The notes under the pieces are model-generated. The model was not told the DNA's origin and ran no database searches. It was given only the letters and a program-made list of their open reading frames with translations. Source: Defluviimonas aquaemixtae (lineage in GTDB: Bacteria; Pseudomonadota; Alphaproteobacteria; Rhodobacterales; Rhodobacteraceae). From it: a stretch of DNA of 64,000 nucleotides. Position numbers and translations under genes: made by a program. Where the stretch lies: assembly GCF_900302475.1 (NCBI RefSeq), contig NZ_OMOQ01000007.1, positions 1 through 64,000 on the forward strand, in the 5' to 3' direction. Below, piece by piece: positions 18,014-25,255 of this stretch (position 1 is its first letter; each line of letters opens with the position of its first letter).

Positions 18014-18668
18014 CTTGCCCTCGCGAAAGTGTTCTCCCGATCTGGCCACGGCCAGTTTGTTCCGTTGTTTTAGAGGGTTATGCGGACGGGGCTGAGCACC
18101 GGCCTTGGCGCATGGAGGGCTGGAAGCGTTCTTTCGGTCCCGATATTCTCCGGACCTGATGGCTGCGCCAACTTGGTGAACTGAGTGTAAGGCGCTGTGA
18201 CAAATGAGCTTTCTGGGCGGCCAAGCCGAACACTTCGACCGGAGTCGCGTTCGCGTAGCGGGAACAGACATCGAACGTTCGCCGCTCAGTTTGCAGATTC
18301 ATCGCTGCCAAGCAGCAAGTCTTCCTGATCAGCCAATTTGGGCGGACAGCGGATCGTCGCTGTGTGGCCCGAAGATCGCGGAGGGCGGGTTCCGGACCTT
18401 CGCTGCGGACGCGAGATCGCATGATGCCATCCAAAGTAGCGGACAAATTGAGCAATCAAGTCGCGCTTCAGCCGACGCCAAGCGGGGCGAAGCCCGACGA
18501 GCGAGTTGCGAGAAGAGCTTCTGCGCGTTGATGCCGCTCTTCAGCCATGACGGTGGCGACGTCGGCACTAGCCTCGATTGCGCAAATGGACAACCTTCCA
18601 GTCCGTTCGAACAATTCGCGGGCGTTGAGGGTCGTCAGGGCTGCCCCGGCGACGCCCGTTCGTGGCGC
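18014..18668. other. Stretch without a supported gene after tRNA-Ser
   Basis: Open frames here give low-complexity Arg/Ser-rich products without domains. No integrase, repeat array or tRNA 3'-end copy is visible. It is probably debris at the edge of an accessory block. Confidence 0.5.
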
Positions 18669-19061
18669 TTAGGCGTGCCGCTTCACGATTTCCGCTCCGT
18701 AGTCTGCGTTGCGGACTGCCGTTGCGGACCGCTCCGTCAGAACGACGTCATCCGAAGCGGCATATGCGTTCGCCGATGCGCAGACGGTCTTTGTCGCCGG
18801 CACTGGTTCGAAGGTCAGAACGGCCGAGCAGGCGTGGATGCCGCAATGCAGATATACGTGACCGATGTCGCCAAGCGCAGCGTCCATGGCAACGGGCCTG
18901 CTCTCGTCTCGCGCTGCACCCGCTTCCTTCGCGTGGATCGAGATGGCGGGCGCTCAATCCACGGACACCATCCGGTTCGCCGCCGAGGCGCTGCCCGCGA
19001 CCGTCGCGGTGATGACAAGCGCGACAAGGACGCGCCGGATGAAGTGGACGAGGATCATCAT
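18669..19061 (-). pseudogene. Secreted small protein gene with an internal stop
   Basis: From ATG at 19061 the frame encodes a clear Sec signal peptide (FIRRVLVALVITATVAGSASA, cleavage expected near residue 28). It hits TGA at 18954-18956, codon 36, and then stays open for 94 codons of protein-like sequence (APAISIHAKEAGAARDESRP ... VYLHCGIHACSAVLTFEPVP) to a stop at 18669. An internal Met would give a 72-residue product lacking the signal. The intact protein would be about 129 residues and periplasmic, with two Cys four residues apart. Family unknown. Confidence 0.65.
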
Positions 19062-19144
19062 GCTTCTCGTCGATTGCTGTGGAGCACTTAACCACGCAAG
19101 TCGATTTGGGGGCGGCCCGCCGCCGAAGCTTCAACATCCCGTCG

Positions 19145-19579
19145 CTATGCGTGGTCAGCCGCCGGTATCGCGGCCGGTGCGGCAGTGTTCTCTTCCGGCG
19201 CGGCGAGATCGGCGAGGATCGGACACTCCGGCCGATGATCGCCGGCACAGGCGTCGACAAGATGTGCCAGTGTCCTGCGCATCTCGACCAGTTCCTCGAG
19301 CTTCCAGTCGATGCAATCGAGATGCTCCTCGGCGATACGCTTCACATCGGCGCTTGCCCTTTCGGTATCCTCGTAGAGCCTGAGCAAGTTGCGGCAATCC
19401 TCAATCGTGAAACCCAGCGACCGCGCCCGGCCGAGAAAGGCGAGCTTGTGCAGGTCCCTCTGCCGGAAGGCGCGGTAGCCGTTCGTGCTGCGCAGTGGTT
19501 CGACGAGGCCGATATCCTCGTAGTAGCGGATGGTTTTTGCGGGCAGTCCCGACAGCCGTGCGACGTCACCGATGTTCAT
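19145..19579 (-). CDS. cueR: CueR-type Cu(I)-responsive MerR regulator
   Basis: A 144-residue activator. Residues 1-38 form the winged helix (MNIGDVARLSGLPAKTIRYY, EDIGLVEP), then comes a dimerisation coiled coil. The metal loop has C111 and C119 in CAGDHRPEC, the two-Cys layout of Cu(I)/Ag(I)/Au(I) sensors. ATG at 19579 is the standard MerR start; the frame is open 25 codons upstream, across its own promoter. It is the only intact cueR in the window and can serve all the copper operators listed here. The C-terminal Ala/Pro tail is longer than in E. coli CueR (135 aa). Confidence 0.95.
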   Translation of the reverse strand: MNIGDVARLSGLPAKTIRYYEDIGLVEPLRSTNGYRAFRQRDLHKLAFLGRARSLGFTIEDCRNLLRLYEDTERASADVKRIAEEHLDCIDWKLEELVEMRRTLAHLVDACAGDHRPECPILADLAAPEENTAAPAAIPAADHA

Positions 19580-19623
19580 TCCTGGCTCCCCTTTCGGCGT
19601 GCGCGAGAAGTTGGATCTTGATG

Positions 19624-19654
19624 AAGCTAAGCTTTCCACCCGCTGGAAGGTCAA
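19624..19654 (-). promoter_or_regulatory. CueR-type promoter of cueR (autoregulated)
   Basis: Minus strand: -35 TTGACC (19654-19649), 19-bp spacer with ACCTTCC-AGCGGGT-GGAAAGC, -10 TAGCTT (19629-19624). The -35, -10 and spacing are identical to those of the copA promoter, although the central bases differ. The cueR ATG is 45 bases downstream. Confidence 0.92.
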
Positions 19655-19746
19655 GGTGCATATTACCGTAGTGGGCGGCGGCCCGCCGTCTTGACCTCAC
19701 GGTGCCGGAACCTGCCATCAGCAAAGGAAATGCAAGGAGTTCCCCG

Positions 19747-20038
19747 ATGACGCCGTTCGACGTCCCTGACATGAGTTGCAACCGTTGCCGGGTCGCCCTA
19801 GCGAAGGCAGTCCGAAGCGTCGACCCCCGCGGCCGAAGACGACTGCGACCTGCATGTGCGGAGCGTCGGCGTGGAGAGCGCACTCGATCCGGAGGCGCTT
19901 GTCACGGCGATGCGGGAGGCGGGAGACGAAGCGCTGCCGTTGGCCGCCGCCTGGCGACGCCGCCGCGGCCGGACGTCACCGATCTGCCTGATCGAGGAGC
20001 CGCTCTGCCTCGGTTCGAATCGCCTGCATCTCGCGTAG
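19747..20038 (+). pseudogene. Heavy-metal-associated-domain copper chaperone (CopZ-like), frameshifted
   Basis: ATG at 19747 (SD AAGGAG) starts MTPFDVPDMSCNRCRVALAK, with the HMA metal motif M-S-C-N-R-C. At a CCCCC run after AVRSVDP the frame goes wrong. With four C instead of five, the reading becomes DPAAEDDCDLHVRSVGVESALDPEALVTAM, the expected second half of an HMA domain (beta3-alpha2). The second frame ends at TAG 20038. A single-base homopolymer change could be a real mutation or an assembly error. The 3' end overlaps the cytochrome gene on the other strand. Confidence 0.75.
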
Positions 20039-20461
20039 CCGCTCGGGCCAGGTCGATTTGATGAAGGCGAGAATGTTCCGAATTTCCTGGTCGCTCAACT
20101 CTTCCGCGAAGGCGGGCATCCCGCTGTCAAAGTCGAGTCCTTGCGCGGCCATCACCGTCTTGCCGCCGAGCTTCGTGTAGTCGAACAGGAGGTGTTCACC
20201 GTGATGCCAGGTATGGCCGGTATCGTCATGCGGCGGCGCTGGCAGCCGGCCATCGGCATCGGGCGAGCGCCAGTCCGTTTGGCCCTCGAGATCGGCACCG
20301 TGGCACGACGCGCAAAACTCAGAGCAAAGCCGTTCGCCCTCGGCGATGTCGGCCGGCCCAGTGGCATCCTGCCCGCGTACGGCCGTCGCAGCGCCAAGAA
20401 GCACCTGCAAGGCAACGATCAATGCGCCGCCAGCTGTCGCCAAGGGAATGCGTACTGCCAT
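19976..20461 (-). CDS. Periplasmic c-type cytochrome
   Basis: A 161-residue protein with a signal peptide (residues about 5-30, ending AATAVRGQ) and a single haem site C50-A-S-C53-H54, preceded by GERLCSEF, which gives an extra Cys. MPAFAEELSDQEIRNILAFI supplies the class I Met ligand and the C-terminal helix. ATG at 20461 with CGAGG upstream is chosen over an upstream in-frame start. It is last in the minus-strand series cytochrome - small secreted protein - cupredoxin - cytochrome. Confidence 0.85.
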   Translation of the reverse strand: MAVRIPLATAGGALIVALQVLLGAATAVRGQDATGPADIAEGERLCSEFCASCHGADLEGQTDWRSPDADGRLPAPPHDDTGHTWHHGEHLLFDYTKLGGKTVMAAQGLDFDSGMPAFAEELSDQEIRNILAFIKSTWPERLREMQAIRTEAERLLDQADR

Positions 20462-20563
20462 GCCTCGCCCCTCGGGTTGGTTCGCCGGCAAGCGTGTTAC
20501 GCTCGGCGAATGGCTGAAAGTCGCGCCGGAGCGCGGGGACCGACCCCGCGCTCCGGCAGAAGT

Positions 20564-21113
20564 TCAGGACGTTCCGCCCTCGGCGCGGATCGGTGCCATC
20601 ATGCCGCTTTCGCGGTGGCCCGGCACGTTGCAGGAAACCTCGATCCGAGCGTCGCCGGAGAAGGTCCAGATCACCTCGGCTGACTTGCCAGGCTCGAGCA
20701 GAATGCTGTTCGGCTCCTCATGCCCCATTTTCGGTCATCGTAATCATTTCGTGGTTGATGCGCTCGGCATCGATCGCTCCGCTTTCCATCAATATCATCA
20801 TTTCTTCGGTGTGCTGTTCGTGCATTTTCGCGGTCGCGATGTTGAACTCGTGCAGGAAGTCACCGCTGTTGGTGACGATGAAGCGGATGGTCTCGTCGGC
20901 CTTCACTCCGATGGCGTCGGGCGAAAAGGACATCTCGCCGAGATCCATGCGAATGTCGCGATCGACCTCAGCCGGATTGCCCGGCACGCCGATTGCGGTC
21001 GCTTGGCCGCTGCCGTGCCCGCCTCCGTGTGTGCCCGCGGCAACCGCCGGTTCGGCGAAGGCGAGCGATGACGCCAGAACGAGCGCCGCGGGTGTCGTGG
21101 TCATAATCTTCAT
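20564..21113 (-). pseudogene. Cupredoxin (plastocyanin-like copper protein), frameshifted
   Basis: ATG at 21113 (SD AGGACC) encodes a signal peptide and a cupredoxin N-terminal half with the first copper His in GDFLHEFNIA. The frame ends at TGA after MTMTENGA (20718). With one G fewer in the GGGG run, it continues HEEPNSILLEPGKSAEVIWT, then CNVPGHRESGMMAPI, carrying the Cys, His and Met of a type 1 copper site, to a TGA at 20564-20566. So all four ligands survive but are split between two frames. Intact length would be about 183 residues. Confidence 0.85.
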
Positions 21114-21152
21114 GGATAGGTCCTGTCTGTGTTTTGTTCCTGTCTCTTGCGC

Positions 21153-21512
21153 TCAAACCTGACTGCGCCGCGGCGGCGGGTCGAAAGTCAGCAGGTTTTC
21201 CCGCATCGCGGGGCTGAAGACGCGACTCAACCGCGCAGAAGCGGCCCGTCCGGGCGCACGCCTGGTGACCGGCAGAACAATCAATTGCGGCGCGCAGTCC
21301 GGGTCGGGATGGCGATGGACGCCGATCTCCAACCCTGCGCCGGGGATGGCGACGGAGGCAGAAGCGGGATGGGCATGGGCGTCCGTCGCCGAATGCCACG
21401 CGGCGACTGACGCGCCGACGGGCCTGCTGGCAACCGCGAGGAGCACGACGACACAGGCGGCCATCAAGCCTAGAAACGAGGCCAAGGGTCCGCAGCGCTG
21501 TCCCATCGTCAC
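21153..21512 (-). CDS. Small secreted hypothetical protein of the copper operon
   Basis: A 119-residue protein with a hydrophobic N-terminal segment (FLGLMAACVVVLLAVASRPV, residues about 13-32) and a His-containing mature part (AAWHSATDAHAHPAS, VHRHPDPDC). The GTG start overlaps the stop of the upstream cytochrome gene (GTGA); an ATG two codons later is an alternative. I do not recognise a family. Spaced His residues and the operon suggest periplasmic metal binding, which is inference. Confidence 0.6.
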   Translation of the reverse strand: MTMGQRCGPLASFLGLMAACVVVLLAVASRPVGASVAAWHSATDAHAHPASASVAIPGAGLEIGVHRHPDPDCAPQLIVLPVTRRAPGRAASARLSRVFSPAMRENLLTFDPPPRRSQV

Positions 21513-21961
21513 CGGATACCGTTTTCCTGCTGCAGTTCGCGCACGTATTGGACGATGTATTTCACATCGGCGTCAGTTAGTCCTTCGACCGGCATCATAT
21601 TGCCGAAATCCCAGTGGTGCTGACGTACACCGTTGCGGACCGCGACCAGGAAGGCCGCATCCCCATGATGGTTCGGCTCGTAGATCTTGTGCACGAGTGG
21701 AGGACCGGCGCTGTTGTTTCCCGCCGCGTCGACGCCGTGGCACTGAGCGCACTTTGCCTCGAAGGCGCGCTTGCCGATCTGCGCCTCGGACGACAGCTCG
21801 GTAGGTAGCGCGACCTCCACGATCGGGGCGGCGGTGGGCTGGGCGGTCGTGGACGGCGTCACCGCTTGGTCCTGAGGTGCGGGCTGCGAAGTGACGTTCC
21901 AAAGAAACACTGCTAAGCCGAGCGCGACTAGCGCGAGTATTGCAAGTGCAGTCTTGTTCAT
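21509..21961 (-). CDS. Membrane-anchored c-type cytochrome
   Basis: A 150-residue protein with an N-terminal anchor helix (ALAILALVALGLAVFLW, residues 5-21), a Pro/Thr-rich linker (24-50), and haem site C71-A-Q-C74-H75. The likely sixth ligand is a Met in GNMMPVEGLTD. It is a close paralogue of the cytochrome at 12405-12812. It starts 58 bases downstream of a deleted L,D-transpeptidase gene, and both may be read from the CueR-type site at 22198-22220. Confidence 0.87.
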   Translation of the reverse strand: MNKTALAILALVALGLAVFLWNVTSQPAPQDQAVTPSTTAQPTAAPIVEVALPTELSSEAQIGKRAFEAKCAQCHGVDAAGNNSAGPPLVHKIYEPNHHGDAAFLVAVRNGVRQHHWDFGNMMPVEGLTDADVKYIVQYVRELQQENGIR

Positions 21962-22019
21962 GTCTTCTGTTGTCTCCGGTTGATTGTGGCGCCATGGTCA
22001 CCGAGCGCCGCCTGGACGG

Positions 22020-22146
22020 TCAGATGAGCTTGATCTGTGTTCCGACGGGCACCCGGGCGAACACTTCGGCGATATGCTCGTTGCAAAGCCCGATGCAACC
22101 GTTCGATGACCGCCGATCCAGGGATATCCGGTGATTTCTCTTCATT
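22020..22146 (-). pseudogene. Internally deleted L,D-transpeptidase (YkuD) gene
   Basis: A perfect SD (GAGGAGG) and ATG at 22146 lead into a 41-codon ORF that keeps only the catalytic end of a YkuD domain: RRSSNGCIGLCNEHIAEVFA then VPVGTQIKLI. The S-x-G-C-I-x-L-x-N motif with its nucleophilic Cys is intact, but the signal peptide, most of the domain and the catalytic His region are gone. The simplest reading is an in-frame deletion that joined the start to the last 35 codons. Confidence 0.75.
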
Positions 22147-22197
22147 GCCTGCCTCCTCGTTCGCGAATTTCCATACGCGTTAGGCGCAGTCAGGACC

Positions 22198-22220
22198 GCC
22201 TTCCAGCGCTGGAAGGTCAA
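22198..22220 (-). promoter_or_regulatory. CueR-type operator with shortened centre
   Basis: Minus strand TTGACC (-35) is followed by the palindrome CCTTCC-AGCGCT-GGAAGG. The gap between TTCC and GGAA is six bases, against seven in the other four sites, and no good -10 follows (GTCCTG or TCCTGA). It lies upstream of the deleted transpeptidase and, beyond it, the cytochrome/cupredoxin series. The promoter may therefore be altered or dead. Confidence 0.75.
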
Positions 22221-22280
22221 GGCCGGCGCATAACACTTCCGTGAGGAGGCCGGGATGTCGACACGAGCAGCGCGCGATGG

Positions 22281-22858
22281 TCACCCTGGGGTATTGAGAA
22301 CGACCCGCGTGCCGAGGGGGACCTGGTCATAGAGATCCACGATCTGGGGTCGTTCACGAGCCGGGCGCAGCCGTTCGATACGGCCCGGCCGACTGTTGTC
22401 GGGTCGTTGGTTCCGTGGATCCGCAGCATCGTGTCGCCGCGGCCCGTCTGGAACAGGTAGAGCGCGCGGGAGCCAAGCGGATTGTCGGTCCCGCCCGGCA
22501 TACCCTCGGCGAACTGCGCATAGCGCTCCGGCTCGCGCTCGATCATCTGCGGCGTCGGCTTCCAGCTCGGCCATTCCCGCTTGGCGCCGATTTAGAATTC
22601 GCCTTCGTGATAAAGGCCGGGCCGACCGACGCCGACGGTGTACCGGACCGCCTGCGCCCCAGGAAGCGTCCAGAAGAGCGCGAACTGGCTCGGCAGCACA
22701 TGGATCTCGAATGGTTGGAACACGTCGCGGATTGGCACGGTCTCCGGCAGATGTTCCGGCGGAAGGACGTAGGGCGCGGCTGCGGAATGCGCCCGCCCCA
22801 TGGTCGCCCCGCCGGCCCAGGCCGCTGCCGCAGTTAGAAATATGCGTCTGCCGATCAT
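22281..22858 (-). pseudogene. L,D-transpeptidase (YkuD), inactivated
   Basis: ATG at 22858 starts a signal-bearing protein (MIGRRIFLTAAAAWAGGATM). The frame meets TAA after VGRPGLYHEGEF, where homologues have Tyr. It resumes as IGAKREWPSWKPTPQMIERE and reaches the catalytic RIHGTND...VSNGCARLVND. There a CCCC run, one base short of the expected five, shifts the frame; the end QIVDLYDQVPLGTRVVLNTPG is read in another frame to TGA at 22281. One nonsense and one indel are therefore present. Intact, it would crosslink peptidoglycan in the periplasm. Confidence 0.85.
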
Positions 22859-22959
22859 CTCGAAATCCGTCGTTCTCGGGCAAGAAAATGCCAGGTCGGT
22901 ATGTTCTGCTTAGAATTCAAGGTAGTGGCGTCAGTGCCATTTCAAATGGAGACTGACGC

Positions 22960-22990
22960 TTTACCTTCCAGTCACTGGAAGCGCCGTCTT
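22960..22990 (+). promoter_or_regulatory. CueR-type promoter before the small HMBD protein
   Basis: -35 TTTACC (22960-22965), 19-bp spacer with ACCTTCC-AGTCACT-GGAAGCG, -10 CGTCTT (22985-22990). The dyad is nearly identical to that of copA (AGTCACT versus AGTAACT), while the -10 is weaker. It points rightward to the gene at 23014. Confidence 0.8.
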
Positions 22991-23013
22991 CGGTTCCGAA
23001 GCCACCTTTGGAG

Positions 23014-23217
23014 ATGCGGACCATCGCCGGAAACAGCGTTCACCGCCATCCCGCCGCTGCCGGCTCCGACGCCGACAGTGCGACGCATGAGCCCGGCACG
23101 ATCTTCACCTGTCCGATGCATTCCGAGATCCGGCAATCGGAACCGGGGCGTTGCCCGACGTGCCACATGAACCTGGTTCCCGAAGGCGAAGCTCGCGTTC
23201 CGAAGAGCAGGATTTAA
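23014..23217 (+). CDS. Small heavy-metal-binding-domain (HMBD) protein
   Basis: A 67-residue protein: a His-containing N-terminus (SVHRHPAAAGSDAD) followed by the HMBD motif FTCPMHSEIRQSEPGRCPTC HMNLVPEGEA. The motif matches the N-terminal metal module of the copA in this window (TCPMHPEI...CPICGM), but with CPTCHM in place of CPICGM. A free-standing HMBD could act as a copper chaperone or buffer. ATG at 23014 has GGAG too close; a TTG at 23008 is an alternative start. It sits just after its own CueR-type site. Confidence 0.7.
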   Translation: MRTIAGNSVHRHPAAAGSDADSATHEPGTIFTCPMHSEIRQSEPGRCPTCHMNLVPEGEARVPKSRI

Positions 23218-23224
23218 GGGTTAG

Positions 23225-23398
23225 AACCCTACAAGTGATACCCATAGGGAAACGACCCTTGAATCGGCCAGGTATCGACTTGCTGGCAGAGTGCGATCGT
23301 GGCAGCGAGCGTGGTGTGTCGAGGACGCGGAGAGTGAGGTGCGGCAGCGGCTAGACGCGGTGATAGGGCAGTTCGCCAGCTGGGAGGTCGAGAGGTAA
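23225..23398 (+). pseudogene. Possible 3' remnant of an unknown gene
   Basis: A 57-codon frame with no plausible start but protein-like composition: ESARYRLAGRVRSWQRAWCV then EDAESEVRQRLDAVIGQFAS and WEVER before TAA. The Trp/Arg-rich helix pattern looks coding. I do not recognise the family. It is preceded by a 14-base palindrome AGGGTTAGAACCCT at 23217-23230. Confidence 0.25.
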
Positions 23399-23446
23399 GC
23401 GGGACGGCGGTTCCGAGCCCATCTGGGACAGGAGTCGCCTTCTCAC

Positions 23447-24679
23447 CTAACGGGTTTCGCTCGCCACAGGATCGAGCGTGGCGAGAAAGGCAGCGATCTG
23501 TCGCAGCTCATTGTCGCTCAGGTTCAGCGGATGAAGCTCTCTGCGACCAATTTCGGCCGCCGGAGCCGACTGATAGTGTTGCAGCACGGCGTCGAGCGTC
23601 ACGATCTGGCCGGCGTGCATGTAGGGTGCGCGCATGGCGGCGCCACGCAGCGATGGGGTCTTGAAAGCCCCGGTCTCTTCAGCGGTGCTGACGGTCATGA
23701 ACCGAAATTCTGTGCAATCCTCGGGCGCGGCATCGCTGAAATCGCCAAGGCAGTTGAAGGGATCGTCGCGAACGAGCGCCGCCCCCTCAGCGCGGCCGAG
23801 GTCTGCGAGGAAACCGGGCGCGGCGGCGACGCCGGTGTTGTGGAAGTGACCGTCGCTCAGCAGCGGGCCGTTATGGCAGTTGACGCATTCGCCCTTGCCC
23901 AGGAACAGCCGAAGCCCGGCGATCTCGTCATCCGTCAGGATCCCGCTTTCCACGCCTGAGGTCAGGGCGGCCGCATAGGCGTCGAACCGGGTCGGAGAGG
24001 GCTGGATCTTGCGTTCGAAGGCCGCGATGGACTTGCCGATATCGGCAAAGACCCGTGACACCGCCCTGCGGTCCGGTTCCGCCATCCCCTCCCATGCGGC
24101 GGCTGCGTCCGCGTCGGTAATCGGCCCGGCCCTCCGGGGCAGGTGGCCAAGATCGGGAAGCGCGCCGAACAATGCCTCATAGGGCGCGCGGTAGGCCTCT
24201 GCCACAAGATGCGCGTATTGTGTGCGATCACCGCCGTGTTCCACCGGGCTTTCCAATGGGCCAAGGGCTTGCGACCACAGGCTGTCCTTGCGTCCGTCCC
24301 AGAACAGGAATGGACTGTAGGCCGCGCCCGCGATGGGCATGGTCCGGCGCTTCGTCACGCCGACGCCCCGGCCAAGCGGCAGATCATCCTGAAACTGGCG
24401 GTCGGGCAGATGACAGCTTGCGCAGGACACCGTGCCGTCCGCACTGAAGCGTGTATCGAAAAAGATCGCACGGCCAAGGTCCACCGCGCGCGGATCATCC
24501 GCGACGCGGTTCGACGGGTCCGGCGGCACCGGGCCAAGCTCCGACAGCGAAAGCGAGGCGATCAGGCCTACCTCGTCCGCCGCCCAGTCGGGGACGGCGG
24601 GGGAGGAGCCAAGCGTCAGGGCAGGCGTCCCGAGCCCGAGAACGCAAATCGCGACGGCTCGAATTCTGGTCATGGCCAT
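23447..24679 (-). CDS. Di-haem cytochrome c peroxidase / MauG-like protein
   Basis: A 410-residue periplasmic protein with a signal peptide (residues about 5-24) and two haem-binding sites, C86-A-S-C89-H90 and C265-V-N-C268-H269. The inter-haem and second-haem segments (DLGRAIFFDTRFS, WDGRKDSLWSQALGPLESPVEH, FKTPSLRGAAMRAPYMHAG) are typical of the CCP/MauG superfamily. Members reduce peroxide or make tryptophylquinone-type cofactors; which applies is unknown. It starts one base after the end of the FixH-like gene, so the two form an operon, read away from the AraC gene. Confidence 0.9.
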   Translation of the reverse strand: MAMTRIRAVAICVLGLGTPALTLGSSPAVPDWAADEVGLIASLSLSELGPVPPDPSNRVADDPRAVDLGRAIFFDTRFSADGTVSCASCHLPDRQFQDDLPLGRGVGVTKRRTMPIAGAAYSPFLFWDGRKDSLWSQALGPLESPVEHGGDRTQYAHLVAEAYRAPYEALFGALPDLGHLPRRAGPITDADAAAAWEGMAEPDRRAVSRVFADIGKSIAAFERKIQPSPTRFDAYAAALTSGVESGILTDDEIAGLRLFLGKGECVNCHNGPLLSDGHFHNTGVAAAPGFLADLGRAEGAALVRDDPFNCLGDFSDAAPEDCTEFRFMTVSTAEETGAFKTPSLRGAAMRAPYMHAGQIVTLDAVLQHYQSAPAAEIGRRELHPLNLSDNELRQIAAFLATLDPVASETR

Positions 24680-24680
24680 G

Positions 24681-25127
24681 TCACAGAATGATGTTGAAGG
24701 TCACGACGTCGGCACCGCCGGCGGCGTCGACGGCAAGTTCGAACGTCCACCAGCCGCGCATGTTGAACTTCACGCCTTCGATCAGATAGCGGCCATTGCC
24801 GAGGTTCTTCGTGACCTGCGGCGCGGTCGGAAGCCCGTGGCCGTGCTGCGGCATGCCCCCGCTGATCGCGATGCCCGCCTGTGTCACCGGCGCACCGGCG
24901 GCGGTTTGCAGCGTCACGGTCCAGACCTGCATCTGTCTGAGCGTGATCGGCGTGGCATCGGGCGCAAGCTCCGCGCGATAGAGACCGCCCCTCGACAGCC
25001 TGACCAACGAGAGGTCAAGATCGCCGGGCAGCGCTTTGGTGAACAACCCGGCGGCGGCGCCGCGGGCAAACACGACTGCGCCGGGAATGGAAATCAGGAT
25101 GGCCCTACGGGAAATGCGTGTGGACAT
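24681..25127 (-). CDS. FixH/YtkA-like secreted protein
   Basis: A 148-residue protein with a signal peptide (STRISRRAILISIPGAVVFARGAAAG, with an Arg pair that could also suit Tat) and a beta-sandwich domain. WTVTLQTAAGAPVTQAGIAI, then GGMPQHGHGLPTAPQV and EGVKFNMRGWWTFELAV, is the FixH/YtkA pattern. The Met/His cluster M-P-Q-H-G-H-G and the following NM could bind copper. ATG at 25127 has GAGAGGAACC upstream; the frame extends 48 codons further but towards the divergent AraC gene. Partner of the di-haem protein downstream. Confidence 0.8.
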   Translation of the reverse strand: MSTRISRRAILISIPGAVVFARGAAAGLFTKALPGDLDLSLVRLSRGGLYRAELAPDATPITLRQMQVWTVTLQTAAGAPVTQAGIAISGGMPQHGHGLPTAPQVTKNLGNGRYLIEGVKFNMRGWWTFELAVDAAGGADVVTFNIIL

Positions 25128-25255
25128 GTTGGTTCCTCTCGAATGGATTGCCAGGCCCCGTGCCGGCAAGGCCACCTCATAGAGGCGCCGGCAGATCCCG
25201 CGATTGAACGAAACGGCTGACTTTGCAGGTGGCGCGGAAACCGATAGGTTGTTGC

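Noticed and set aside
19691..19721. TTGACC at 19691 considered as a CueR promoter for the copZ-like gene
   Set aside because: The TTCC-N7-GGAA core is missing (TCAC...GGAA only) and the -10 is poor; it may be a degenerate site, but support is too weak to list.
19747..20038. Programmed frameshifting in the copZ-like gene
   Set aside because: Frameshifting is known for E. coli copA/CopZ, but here only a plain C-run is present, without a typical slippery heptamer and pseudoknot; mutation or sequencing error is simpler.
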